Positions 31,681-43,503 of a stretch of DNA of 64,000 bases are shown in pieces (the stretch's first letter is position 1; each line of letters begins with the position of its first letter). The notes under the pieces are model-generated. The model was not told the origin of the DNA, made no database searches, and saw only the letters and a program-made list of their open reading frames with translations. Source of the stretch: Apoda limacodes. Taxonomy: Eukaryota; Arthropoda; Insecta; Lepidoptera; Limacodidae. The stretch is from NCBI GenBank assembly GCA_946406115.1, contig OX291551.1:6634001-6698000 (forward strand), written 5' to 3'. Made by a program: the position numbers and the translations under genes.

Positions 31681-33059
31681 TTGCCATACGTCCCGTATAA
31701 TTATACGACTATAACGAGACTGTCACTATTTTGAGAGCCTTGTCCTGTATTGCTATTTTTTCCCGTTTTCCGTCAATAACGCGTATGGAGCAATACGACT
31801 ATATTAAATGGTACCAAAATATAGTTTTTTGAAACTTATTGCCAATGTCGAGATATATCACCTTAAACATATCAGTTCCCAAAAATTATGGCAACTCTAT
31901 CTATTCATAAATACTTTTTTAATTTTTTCGTATTTTACGAAGTTTATAATGTTTACGTTAAAATAGGTGCTGTGATTAGCAATATAACAACGATTCTATA
32001 ACCATAAACTGTGTCTATAGATTTTTAGGTTTCCGTACTCAGAGGGTGCTAACGGAGCCATATTACCAAACCTACGCTGTCTGTCCAACCATTAAAGGAC
32101 TTTTAGTACGAAGTAGGTAGAAGCCTGACATTTCGACAGAGTTTGTGTTTTGTTATAATGGCAGGTTATGTAACAATTATTAAAAAATTCAAAATATAAA
32201 AATATAAGGGAAGTCCCTATACAGAAAACACGTTTTCGTTGTTTCTGCTCTGTCGTTAAAACAGTAATACATACAAGCATAAAACTTGCTGTGATTATAT
32301 TGTGAGCTCTAAAGTACCTTTCACAAATAATGACAACCGAAAATAAGGGCTTGAGCCATCACCTATTTTTTTCATGCTATATCATTACTAGCAAAAATTT
32401 GTTTATTGAAAATGATATTTAAAAGCAACGTCGGGCTTGGTCAGTCAATGGGTAGGAGACCACTTAGCACCTAGCTAATATTGGCCTTTGTTTTTAGGGG
32501 TAAGAATTGGGCAATTGCCTCTATTATGGTCATATAATGAGTACTATTTCATATGTTCGGGATTACAAAGTTATTACAAATGATATTTATTTAGTAGTGA
32601 CTGTCGCATTATTTATTATTTTTCCTATGCCTATCGGTTTTTAGGTGTTGCTTAATAACAAACGATATTTTACATAATATCTCATAGCTACATTTTGTTT
32701 TCCGAACGATAGTTGCCAATAAATATACAATTCGCATAATAAATGTAACCCGTTCTTTGAAAAAATCATAGCGGTGTTTAATTTTGTTTTACTTGTGCAA
32801 ACACATGTGAAATATTCTAAAAGAACAGGGAAAATAAATAATAAAATTAAATATCCGCAAAATTTAAATGTTCTCGAAGGTCATTTAATGCGGAAATTCA
32901 CCAGAAATGAATCCACCTGTAATAATATTTTTTGCAATGTCACTTGGCTGTGACGATTCTATTTACACTTAATGCTGGCATGAGTAATATGGTTAAACAA
33001 GATTTTTTTAAGTTTACAATTAAAGTGTGACGGGACTTTTTTTTTTCAAAAACTTACAA
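31681..33059. other. No gene; scattered repeat fragments
   Basis: AT-rich. It contains a short GGTTTCCGTACTCAGAGGGT repeat piece near 32030 and the 5S-derived fragment listed separately. No coding sequence is supported. Confidence 0.5.
32419..32473 (+). repeat. 5S rRNA-derived fragment, copy 1
   Basis: AAAAGCAACGTCGGGCTTGG then TCAGTCAATGGGTAGGAGACC matches the 3' half of animal 5S rRNA (AAGCAACGTCGGGC..GGTTAGTACTTGGATGGGTGACC). The 5' half is missing, so it is not a working gene. The preceding TTTATTGAAAATGATAT also precedes the copy at 59.1 kb, so both belong to one dispersed repeat. Confidence 0.6.
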
Positions 33060-33998
33060 TTTTGAGATATTAAGGCACTCAGTTTCTTGCTTGCGTGCCT
33101 ACCTGAGCCATTTTATGCCTCACTGCAAGGGCACAGGAACCTCCTTGGAGACAAAGGATTAGGTCATAGTTCACCGTGCTTTTCGAGCTAGTGGCCGGCC
33201 ACTCCATTGGCAGACTTTTCAAGCCGCCCAAGGCCTCTGCCTTGGCTTAACGACTGCTTTCATAATATGACAGCAACCAGGACGTGCCCTTGAAAAAACC
33301 CTATATTATAGTCCTTAGAGAAAACCTTGGTTGGGAGCTCATTCCACAACCTATGCATTTACGGGAAGAAGTTCCTCTGAAACTTTCTAAGGTGTGGACA
33401 TGGGTTCCCTGCCAATGGCGAGTGGTGTAATAGTAGAAAGTAGACGTGGGCATTATGTCGAACAATTCATCAGAACACATATCAGAACGTCTTTCCTCAA
33501 ACGTAAGAGTTTGATACGGCTTGTTAATTTGGGATCGTCATGAAATTCTCGCCCAGAGATTACATCAGTACTCCATATGGGGCCGGAATTGCGGCTTGTA
33601 AAGGAGCAACCTTTGTCCCGAGGTGAAGTACTGCTTCGCTCTGTTGAGAACTCCATGGTTTTTTGACGCCAGCTTCACCTTGTTTTCAAATGATGTCAAA
33701 ACAGAACAATGCTGGAGATGTCAATACTAAGGACCCTCATGCTCTTGGAGATGGTAAATGGCGTGATGGTAAAAAAAATGCGTTCTGGCATTGTGGGACT
33801 TCAGCAAATGGGGTTTTCTTTGCGGTGTACACGCAGACCTGTGTCTTTATAGGGTTGAATCGGACCAAGTTTTCCCGTCCCCAGTCAGAGACTCCTTGAC
33901 CCAATGTCGTCTGGATTTTAGACACAAGTTCTCCGCGGTGCTCCTCTACAACGGAACGTGGAAACTTGGCACGGCCTGTATAATAAGCATCTCCGCTA
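33060..33998 (-). pseudogene. Jockey-type LINE, 3' half (split copy, distal part)
   Basis: The minus strand resumes at GDAYYTGRAKF and runs through VSDWGRENLVRFNPIKTQVC, TAKKTPFAEVPQ and later RNFFP and WNELPTKVF to the 3' UTR, with stops and shifts. It is the continuation of the copy at 34871-35330, from which it is separated by the LINE at 33999-34870. Confidence 0.7.
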
Positions 33999-34183
33999 CT
34001 TTATTTATTTATTTAAACTAAATGCACAAACTAGTGTACAATGGCGGACTTCATGCAAAACGGCATTCTCTACCAGTCAACCATAGACCCAAACAGATAA
34101 ATTATTGGCGGTAAGCAGAAATAAAATAATTTTACATTAACTTATAACATACTAAAGAACAAAAATACTAATATGTACATGAT

Positions 34184-34218
<35 letters not shown>

Positions 34219-34870
34219 CGCATTGCAGATGTCTTTAGGAAGTGCGTTCCAAAGTCTTGTAGCTTGAAGTGTAAAAGAGTGAGATACAAAGGCAGAGCGG
34301 TGTCGTGGAGTAGAAAGAAGAAAGTTGTGAGAAGAACGAAGCGAGAGCTCATGGTTATTGCCGAGAAAATGAAATCATGATTTTAAGTAGTGTGGATAGC
34401 TAGGATCATGTAGAGTACAGTAAAGGACACAGAGAATCCTAACACTCCTGCGTTGGCGAACTGGCAACTATTTAAGCTGTTTGCGAAAATTAGAGATATG
34501 GTCATACTTGCGTAGACCGAAGATATACCGGATACAGCTGTTAATAAGTCGGTCCAGTTTATTTAAAAGATCAGAGGTTAGGTCCGGAAAACACACATCA
34601 CAATAATCAATCATAATCAGTTCATCATTAATTTTTTCCACTGCTAAATGTAGGTCTTCAACTCTGGTTTGCACATACAACTGCAAGTCATCTGCATAGA
34701 AATGGTAAGGACAGTTGATATTTACAGAAAGTAAGTTGACAAAAATTGAGAATAAAAGTGGTGATAATATTCCACCCTGAAGTACGCCGGAATCAAGATT
34801 ACACCAATTAGAAAACTGTCTGTTAATACTTGTTGGCGACCTCCCAAATAAGATGAAAACCATCTTAATT
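33999..34870 (-). mobile_element. 5'-truncated second LINE inserted in a jockey copy
   Basis: Minus-strand RT of another LINE family: GVLQGGILSPLLFSIF, YHFYADDLQLYVQ (catalytic YADD intact), then LNKLDRLINSCIRYIFGLRK, and RHRSAF-like C-terminal pieces around 34260. It has an internal loss between the YADD region and YCDVCF. The 3' UTR has GACTGGTAGAGAATGCC and AAGTCCGCCATTGTACA and a tail of AAATAAATAAATAAA at 34000-34014. A TA microsatellite lies at 34188-34214. Confidence 0.7.
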
Positions 34871-35330
34871 CTGTTATCTGCATAGCAGTGTGTTGGTGGT
34901 AACAACGACTGACAAAAGTTTCGTTTGGTAGCTTTAGCAAGCGACCAGAAAGTACGACTCCCAAAGAGATAGCTCGCAAGTCGCCAACCTTTTTGCCAAT
35001 GAATTCGATTTTTTTCTCTGGCAGTTGCTTTCTTACTGAACCTCGTAGTAGCATTTAATTTTGGTTTTAATTCAGAAATATTGGGATCCTTATTATTTCG
35101 AACCGTAGTCCAAGCCCCATACGCAGTTTGCTTGGGAATTTTAGCTTTTTTGCAAGACCGAAGAATCACGGTTGTCTTTTGACACCGGAAGCTACTCGTG
35201 GGTAAGGTATAAAGCTTGTGACTGCTGTTGCGCAAACGACTGGATCTTCTGATACTCCGTAAAATAGAATATCTAATTATTCTATCAGTGTGCATTATTA
35301 CACATTTTTCAATCCAAAACTCTGGTAAAT
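34871..35330 (-). pseudogene. Jockey-type LINE, proximal part of the split copy
   Basis: Minus strand reads KQTAYGAWTTVRNNKDPN and FGSRTFWSLAKATKRNFC, the linker between endonuclease and RT of jockey ORF2, then jumps to HCYAD. Most of the RT is therefore deleted. The frame stays open into the inserted LINE, giving a 275-codon chimeric frame at 35295-34468 that is accidental. Confidence 0.7.
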
Positions 35331-36690
35331 TAATGGGGGCATTATATTTATAATAGTTATTACATGTACTAAAAGATTTTCATCCTTTATTTCAAATGCC
35401 ATTTTCAATAACTAAATTTATTTATATACTAGCTTTTGCCAGCGCCAAACAGTGCCTTCTTATGGACACTCCCTGATTAACTATGGTTGCTGCAACTATG
35501 GTTCGTTCGTCGAATCCGGTTATAGAAACTGCCTTTTGAAGAAGCCTATGTCCTTCTTCGTATCTTCAACTATATCTGTGCAAAATTTCAGCTCTATTGG
35601 ATGCTCCGTTACGGCAGGATCGAGTAACAAACGTTATAGCTGTTCCCGCTGGAACTTTTGAATTTTTCGGGATAAAAAATAGCCTATGTCCGTTTCCGGG
35701 ACTTAAACTATCTCCATATCAAATTCATAGCGTGATTAAGTAACAAACAACCAAACATCCAAACTTAATAATATTAATGGTATAGCTGGCTATTATACCT
35801 ACCTTGTAAAATGTAGCTTAAGTTCTACGGCAGCTGTAAAAGTAACAGGCCTAGTGCTGGGACGATGTTTATAATCGATTAATAATACCGACTGTTGTTA
35901 CTATTCTTTTATTCTTCTTCTATCGCATTTTTTTCCTCTTTCTCCTTTCCGCTCTCAATTAACTTATTCAAAAACCTTCCCGGTGGTCGTGGGCACAAAA
36001 ATCTTACCAAAGATTCAAAGCAATGGGACGAATACAAACAAACAAGGGAACATGGATCGTTATATACCTATACATATAGATAATCACTTAATAATCTAAC
36101 GTATCACTCTTTTTTCGATTGATTTGATGTGCAAAATCGAAAACTAATACTTGATTGATTTAAAACGTCTCTCTTTTGGTGCACGCAACAATAAAGTATG
36201 GAATTGTCAGGCATATACTAAGCACACAGTAATCTGATCCAAAAGCTGGCTACGCCCATGGCCCGACCTAAATTTGGTTATCGGCGTGGAACTTTTTAAT
36301 TTACTCCTCAATTATACTAATGAAGTTTGCCATAGCAAGCTATAGCTCGTTTAAGCTCAGTATAGTTATTGCCGTGGAAACTATTAGATAAAAAGTGGCC
36401 TATGTGTTAATCCAGGGTGTCAGTTACCTCCATTTTCATTAAAATTGGTCCAGCCGTTTGAGCGTGAACAAGTATCAAACATATACAACCATTAAGTTTC
36501 GCCTTTATAATATTAGTGTGATTTTCGTTATAGTGTTGTGCCAAGCAAACTGAATTTGTAGTTGCTGCGGAAAATTGTTTTGATACATTTACTAATATCA
36601 TTGATATATAGTGTGAAAAGCATCGTCCCAAATGCGAACCTTGCCTTGTTCCCTTCAGAGTCATTAATAATGCTACAAATATTAAACACT
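35331..36690. repeat. Dispersed repeats and an RT scrap
   Basis: 35424-35770 is a CTAGCTTTTGCCAGCG... dispersed repeat. 36235-36520 is a related piece (GGTTATCGGCGTGGAAC). On the minus strand near 36540-36670 a short RT scrap reads FGTMLFTLYINDISKCI, the motif after the GxPQGxxLGP block of LINE RTs. There is no intact gene. Confidence 0.45.
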
Positions 36691-36852
36691 AGCTTTTGCC
36701 ATCGGCTCCACCCGCGCTTATATTGGTTACCAGCGTGGAATTTTTTCAAAATAAAAAATGATGTTGCTGTAGTTCAACCACGAGGAATTCGGTTTTTGTT
36801 ATTTCTAAGGGGTTTTTAAAACTATCGGGGATAAAAAGTAGCTCATGTGCTA

Positions 36853-37247
36853 CCGTCCCTTCAACAGTTTCTGTGACAATAATAAAAACTATCTATGTCC
36901 TTATCCGTCCTCCAACAGTTTCTGTCCCAATTATAAAAAGTATCTTATGTTCTTATCCGTCCCTTCAACAGTTTCTGTGCCAATACAAAAAGTAACTTAT
37001 GTTCTTATCAGTCCCTTCAATAGTTTCTGTGCCAATAATAAAAAGTAACTTATGTTCTTATCCGTCCCTTCAACAGTTTCTGTGCCAATACAAAAAGTAA
37101 CTTATGTTCTTATCCGTCCCTTCAATAGTTTCTGTGCCAATAATAAAAAGTAACTTATGTTCTTATCAGTCCCTTCAATAGTTTCTGTGCCAATAATAAA
37201 AAGTAACTTATATTCTTATCCGTCCCTTCAACAGCTCCTGTGCCAAC
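36853..37247 (+). repeat. Tandem array, about 52-bp unit, 7.5 copies
   Basis: The unit CCGTCCCTTCAACAGTTTCT...GTGCCAATA(AT)AAAAAGTAACTTATGTTCTTAT recurs about every 52 bases. Two subtypes, with CAATAATAAAAA or CAATACAAAAA, alternate in places. It sits in a CTAGCTTTTGCCATCGGCTC... dispersed element (36690-37260) whose normal single 'AAAAAGTAgCctATGT' segment has been amplified. Confidence 0.85.
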
Positions 37248-37345
37248 GATGAGCTCAAGTGGTTGCTCCGTAGCGAAAAAATAAATAAAAAGGCATTAAT
37301 AAATATGTATTAGGATGATTCCTTGGTACTAGACTGTTCAATACT

Positions 37346-37741
37346 TAAGAGGATACGATTCGCAGCGCCTGCGCCTCGCAGCGGGCTTCATACAAACGAA
37401 TTGCTCATTTGTTTTTGACCTTTGCTGATCAATCACTGTTAAATTTCTTAGTCATAATCCCAAGCCAAATACCTTTGTCGGTGGTTTTCCAAAATCTTGT
37501 AAACGTTTTTATTAACTAGAAATCTTTTTTAAAACCGATTTCTATGAAAAACTAAATTTAACTTTTTAACAATTTAACATTTTAAACTATAAAATTTATT
37601 AGAAAACTGGCACACTGCAGACCTAGATATTTATTACTATAACATGTCTCCGAAATTTCGTGGTGTTTGATCTGCAAGTGCCAAAAATAAGTAATTCGTT
37701 TGTATGAAGCACGCTGCGAGGCGCTCCGAATTGTATCTTGT
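37346..37741. mobile_element. MITE with about 50-bp inverted ends
   Basis: Left end AAGAGGATACGATTCGCAGC...CTTCATACAAACGAATTGCT; right end is its reverse complement with few changes (AATTCGTTTGTATGAAGC...CCGAATTGTATCTT). The centre is AT-rich and non-coding. A TTA-type flank is possible but not certain. Confidence 0.7.
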
Positions 37742-37742
37742 A

Positions 37743-39399
37743 AATTAATAATGTATATCTCTAACATAATAATACAATAGCATAAAAGTTAAATATAAAA
37801 AACCTTGTAAATAAAAATAAAACCCACTTACTTCGATAAAATTGGAATTTTGGAGTCTATATATCCATCTATCTATACACATTCGAACCTTAATTTGTAA
37901 TAAATAAAAAAATAACGAATAACTCTAAAACTGCACCAATAAAGTTCTAATAATTATTTTTTTTTTTTTTTATTATATTATTATGAAAGTAGATGTTAAC
38001 TATTTTCAGACAGCCAACGTGCGCGGGTGCAGTTACATTAATTCAATAAAAAAAAAGTTATCATGAAGCGAAAACCGTGAACCGGAGAATAAATACAACT
38101 GTGCACTCACGAGAGTCACTTATGACAGTTGTTAAAAATTCACGTTACACAGTAGGAAACTTATTTTTTTTTAATAAAAGGAGCAATAATATTTTGCAAC
38201 TAAAACAACTTTGCAAAAACAAGCTTTTACTTTTAACTAAAGAGTAAAGCTTTACTGTTTTTTATTTGTTGCATGTAGTTAATCAGTGCTATAGAAGAAG
38301 ACTTGTGCGGTGATTCGTGATCAAAGTTAATAAAAGTTTGTAGTGACATTGGCCACGAAATACCAAATACAACAGGACTATGATGGTGTTTATATGGAGC
38401 TTCGGCTTCATCATCAGACCCTGCATGGACACTACCTAAGTCCATTTACGAAGCATTTATTGCCATCCTATTACCTAAGCTGAAATTTTGTATTTTTATG
38501 TATCTCTATGACAATTTAATAATACGGTAGGCACAGTCGCCAGAAAGTCAACTTACCCAACCTTGTTTCTACAGCCTATTAGAATAGGAACTATTATGCT
38601 ACGTCAATAGGTAACTTAACTAGCTGGCCACCGTACATTGGAGCTAGCCCGTTCGAAGTTGCCCATGCAATTCTTAATTACATAATGTAACGCCTTCATG
38701 TAAGGGGGTCGTTAGATTTGTCTTATAAGTACACCTAAGTGTTTTCATGACTGTGATGATGAAGCCAGAAGGTAAGCATAGGGACTTCTCAACTTAACAA
38801 GATTGGTCTCTTGTGTTTGATTTATTTTGGCGAGTAGGTAATTAACTCATCAGACCATAGTACCATGCTCCATAGTACCATCATAAGCAGAGGAAATAAT
38901 ACCCATTCCTAAGTATCATATTAGTAAATTGTCGCCAAGATAACATAGCTATGCAAAAATGCAAGTGCTTCAAAATTTTTGAATATCGCAAACACACTAA
39001 CAAAGCAAGTAAGTAAAAAAAACGAGTTGCACTCCGGGAGTGCCGGCAGAAGTGAAAACCTTTACACACGATTCGCGCCTAACACTCAAATATGTCACAA
39101 GACATGTTGACATCGCAATCTGTCATAGAATTAAAATTCCATATCCAACCTCCCTGTACTACTCATAATCGCGAATACTAAAAATAAAAATTATAACAGG
39201 CGTGGCATTACGGTTTCGTCTTACGAATTTCCACGATTAGGACACGTGACCTGACGCGAGTTTATCATTTTTTAACCATACCAAAAAAAGTGCACAACGC
39301 CGCTAAAGAAGTTTTCACTTCAAAAATTTTAAAGCCTTACTATAAAGGAAAAAAAAAATATTTTGAAAAATAATAAAAAAACACGCTTATAAAAACCTT
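37743..39399. other. No gene seen
   Basis: AT-rich with a piece (about 38020-38110, GTGCGCGGGTGCAG...ACAACTGTGCAC) that resembles 61880-61975. A short open frame at 38233-38445 (minus) reads HAGSDDEAEAPYKHHHSPVV, with no domain that I recognise. It is probably all dispersed repeat. Confidence 0.4.
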
Positions 39400-40185
39400 T
39401 TGTCAGTCGACGTTACCACCACTGCGAAAGACCGATATGGTGATTTGGCCCATAGTGCTGTACAAGGGAACCTGGACATAGCGAAGGTGTTCGATCGGAT
39501 CTGGTACCGGGGTCTGCTAACGAAGATGCCACCTTACGGACTGCCTGAAACTTTCATGCAATTTAAACCTACGAAGGCTCAAGTAAGAGCGTTCACCCCA
39601 TTCACTGAGATTCCACAATTTCTGAACACACCTGTCATCAGTTCCAAGATCATTTGCAAGACAAGTTGAAGCTGGCGTCTGAAAGACTTGGAGTGCTCAA
39701 GCAGTGGTGAAGCAGTACTTCACCTCGGGGCAAAGGTTATTGCTTTATAAGTCACAAGTCCGGCTCCATATGGAGTACTGCTGCCATCTCTGGGCGGGTG
39801 CACTACTAGGGTGGATACTAGCTTGGCTCTTTGGGATAGATTCAACGACGGTCTAAGAGATTGGTCGACGATCCTATACTCACTAGCCGTATCGAACCCT
39901 GAAGTCTGTGGAGAGACTGTGCCTCCCTGTATAATGGGATGTGTTCTGAGGAATTGTGCGAAATGATGCCCACGGCTACTTTCTTTCATCGTACCGCTCG
40001 CCGTCGGCAGGGAATTCGTTCTTACACCTAAATGGTTACGTAGAGTACGCTTCCAGAGAAACTTCCTCTCTCGACAGCTAAGATTTTAGAATGAGCTTTC
40101 TGCTTACGTTTTCTCTAAGGACTATCTATGGGGTTCTAGAAAGAAGTTATTAGATTTTTGAAGGGTCGGTAATTTTTTTATATTT
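39400..40185 (+). pseudogene. Jockey-type LINE remnant, rearranged
   Basis: Plus strand reads DVTTTAKDRYGDLAHSA, then skips to LDIAKVFDRIWYRGLLTKMP (RT motif AKAFDRVWH), then skips again to FKPTKAQVRAFT. Later pieces of the C-terminus follow (RNFLSRQLRF, NELSAYVFSKDY). At least two internal deletions and many stops are present. Confidence 0.65.
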
Positions 40186-41460
40186 ATTGATTTTTAACTT
40201 TTTAGTCTTGAATAGTATTGTCACATTGTAAAATACTCCGACTCATCTGAGCTTAAATACGTTTTAAATTTACGCTCTTTATTTGAGACTCTCCGACAAA
40301 CCCTTTTATTTAAAATGTCACACGATACAATTTGCAAACCGATGATATTATAAATTTGTACCTACGGCCAATATTAATAGATTTACCATGTTTTTTAAGA
40401 CTAGACTCCTCATAGATTTTATTGTAATTATAAGTAAAAAACTATTTTTCTTTATTTTTTCCAAAATTTTAAGCTTAGTAGTTTCGGAAATACTAGGGGA
40501 TGGTCGAAATCTATGTTCCTGAAACTACTTAAAAATTATTATTTCAAAATTATAATATTTCAGATCCTTTCATCACCAATGATTTTCTACTTAGAAGGTT
40601 ATTGTTCATCATCACACATATTAGTGGTGCGTGGCGCCTTTTTCGCACATACATTTCGCGTTTTATACATTTCGCACGCAAGGTCACGCAGACGCGGGGC
40701 GAATCGCTTAAATTTCTAGAAATATGTGAAAAAGGCACCATCCAGACACCCACGTGCGTGACGAAACTCGGATATCTCTGAAAATACTCTAATGCCCTAT
40801 TAGTCGTGAATAACTCTAGTTAACAGGGTTTTTGTTCTTGAAATAAAAAGTGTTTCTTCTTAGCTGTCGAGGTACTTTAATATTCAAAAAAATATACAAG
40901 GAATAATAAATAAATCTAAACTTTTTAAGACGATTTTTATTGTGACTAACAATAGTCATCTAACATATCTGCTCGTTGTTGTACCAGTATCCTTGGTAAT
41001 TTTGCTGTCTGGTGAAAACGCTCGTCGCGATTGTTGCTGAAGTTTCCGCAGTTTTCAGGATAGAAATCGAGGCGCAAGTTAAATAAATAAATAGAGATAT
41101 GACAAAACAGAATATTTTGTTACCGATGCATCGGCTAGGTGCTTAGAGAGAGAGATTCAGGTAGAGTGGGTTCAGAGGCAAGTAAAGAAAATCACTTTTC
41201 AAGGCCAAGGAAAGTTGTAATGTATACTCGTTCAAAGTTATATTAACAAGCTTTTAATGGTTAGTAGGTAGTAGAACCTAATCACATAAGGTGATTCGTA
41301 ACCCTCAAAATATAGAAATTATAGAAATAGCTATCTATTTTACAATATAAGAAATTACCTATCTATACAGAACGAACGAAAACCGTAAGCCTGCCTACAC
41401 AGATTTCTAAGTAAAAGGTTTGCAAATATATATTAGGACAGAAAGTACAATTAAGTTCTT
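40186..41460. other. No gene; small inverted repeat
   Basis: GCGCCTTTTTCGCACAT (about 40634) and ATGTGAAAAAGGCACC (about 40724) form a short imperfect inverted repeat around GC-rich sequence. Nothing else is recognised. Confidence 0.4.
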
Positions 41461-41934
41461 CGGCCTAAAACCCGATCAATGATGTCTTCCACGACGTCCA
41501 CATCCAGTAGGTATCCGCCGCTAGAGTAGGTTTACGCGGACGGGACTGACTTTATGTGACCTAGGACGTGTGGAGAGTACTGTTTGTCCAGGGCCTTGGT
41601 AAGCAGGCACATTGCTATGTCGCACGTGGCTGGCACGATGCTGTGCCACAAGTGGCTGATGCTCGTCTCGAAAGTTAGGTGAGCAGTGTTGCTCGGGCCG
41701 CGGGTAAGCTGATGCTCGCCCTGAAGGTTAGGTGAGCAGTATTGCTCAGGCCGAGACTCTGCTGATGCTTAGACCAAGGATCTCGAGTAATAGATCAACT
41801 CCCAGATTCCTCCTCAGTGCGGACGTCCCTCGAGAGAAGAAGCGCAAGGGCCCGGAGAGCGATTGAGAAGGGCAGCCTTCTCCAATGTAGTACAAACGGC
41901 GAAGAGCCATATGGTAAAGATAAAAAAAACCGTT
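41461..41934 (-). pseudogene. Unrecognised coding-like remnant
   Basis: GC-richer than its surroundings. The minus strand reads MALRRLYYIGEGCP, GPLRFFSRGTSALRRN and DLLLEILGLSISR before a stop. In other frames come SHLWHSIVPATCDIAMC, LLTKALDKQYSPHVLGHIK and finally YLLDVDVVEDIIDRVLG. A roughly 45-bp segment (GCTGATGCTCG...GTGAGCAGT) is duplicated at about 41657 and 41711. It looks like a frame-broken coding sequence, but I cannot name the family. Confidence 0.35.
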
Positions 41935-42942
41935 ATACTGTGAGTAAAGGAAATACATTTATTAGTTACTTACCTAAGTTTTACAACACAACATAAAATA
42001 AAGGAAAATACCTAAACGGTTTTAGATTTTTACAGATGTTATGCAACTGTGTTGCAGTTTAGAAGCTTTGATTATTAGCAGAATAATCAGTTTAATAATA
42101 TTGAAAATAATTCAGAGCAGATTTTTTTTTCACTCCACTCTAAGGAGACAAATTGCAAAAGTGTGGCATGACAGAACATGTCATACGTAAAAAAAATTCT
42201 ACGGTATCTATATTTGAAATCATGTATGTATACATAGAATTAAGAATGGATGTCTGGAAACGGACAACCTGAAACGGTCATTTTGTTATAATGTTGACAT
42301 TCATTCTTTGAAGATTTAATAAATCTGTCTGCCTCTAGCTGTCTGTTATTTTTGTTTTAAAAGTTTAAAGCTTAAAAGTATAAGTTTCTCATCAAAATTT
42401 TACTAGAACAAATAGATTTTAAAACTTGTAGCTTGTATGAACGGTAGATAGCTTTAGTAACCGTAGGGACATCTACATATTATTATATTTATCCATGTTT
42501 TTGTAAATATCTTAGCGTTACCGAAGTAACAATCAGTTTTGTGGCTCAATTCATGGGTCCTCTATATCATAGGCATGCCAATATTCAAAAATCTGTTTTC
42601 TGCTGCAGCCCAGAAACTTGTCGTCCTTCTACAGGATTCTACACCTTTCTCAAAACACGTGAACCCACTTTGAATCCCGTTGCGAGACTGAAATTGAAAG
42701 AAAATCAAAATTGGGCTCCTTGAGTGCTTATGATTTGGGAAAAAATTTCATTAATATAGTTAATTCACTAAAATCGTAAAAAAAAAACGGTCAGGATATA
42801 CTTTACACAATCTGATTTATATTTTGAAAACAAATATTACACCACGCTGTATCAATATTTAAGAATTAATTTGAAACTTACTTGTAAGTAGGCGAAAATA
42901 AAACGTGTTGATAATATTTTTAATCAGTGACATGATAAAAAT
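41935..42942. other. No gene recognised
   Basis: AT-rich. A 60-codon open frame at 42541-42723 (plus; TCRPSTGFYTFLKTREP) has balanced composition but no domain that I recognise; it may be chance or a scrap of a mobile element. Confidence 0.4.
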
Positions 42943-42993
42943 AGGGAGTTTTAACCAACAATAAAACTTACCTATTATTTTGCCTGAGATATC

Positions 42994-43109
42994 CGGAATC
43001 CATAGTTGAGTCAAGCACCTGTCTTTTCGCGTTATTTCCTCTAGGCAATTTCCTCCCTTCTACTTCCGACGCCCTGTCACCCTCAGTTTCGGTGTGGATA
43101 ATGGCGCCG
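42994..43109. repeat. DIRS inverted terminal repeat, 3' side of element
   Basis: GGAATCCATAGTTGAGTCAA ... GGATAATGGCGCCG is the reverse complement of 47415-47529 with few changes over about 115 bases, including GACAGGTGCTTGACTC and CACCCTCAGTTTCGGTG. The outermost 50 bases (42943-42993) are repeated, inverted, in the internal complementary region. Confidence 0.9.
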
Positions 43110-43183
43110 ACCGGCTGCCAGACAGTAAGTCTTTGCTTCATTATATTTCTTCACAATGTACCAGGTAGGTATTACTTGGACTC

Positions 43184-43275
43184 CGGATATCTCAGGAAGA
43201 ATAATAGGTAAGTTTTATTGTTGGTTAAAACTCTATTATTTGTTCCGTCTTCGAATCGGAATCCATAGTTGAGTG
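43184..43275. repeat. DIRS internal complementary region
   Basis: 43184-43240 (TCCGGATATCTCAGG...TTGTTGGTTAAAACT) is the reverse complement of the left outer end 42945-42996. The next bases (TTTGTTCCGTCTTCGAATCG) are complementary to the right outer end 47528-47555. Thus the two ends of the element are copied side by side here, as the DIRS circle model requires. Confidence 0.85.
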
Positions 43276-43503
43276 ATGTGTTTGTTATCTCCTGGTAGCC
43301 AAAATATAGCTTATGATGATGCTATAATGTGTTAAATGGGTGAGAAAAGAATTCCTTATGAATTATTAATCATACAATGTATTCAATCAAACTAATAACT
43401 AACAAAAATAAAAATAGAACTCTTATCGCACTGGTTTAAAGTATTCAGACAAGGAAACTGAATCAGATAATAACTTATCACTCGATTGATTAGCAATCTC
43501 TCT

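Noticed and set aside
32419..32473. Functional 5S rRNA gene
   Set aside because: Only the 3' half is present with several changes; no complete internal promoter.
34468..35295. A 275-codon open frame that looks like a real protein
   Set aside because: It is a chance in-frame fusion of a deleted jockey LINE and a second inserted LINE, not a gene.
36853..37247. CRISPR array
   Set aside because: The units are contiguous tandem repeats without unique spacers, in an animal genome.
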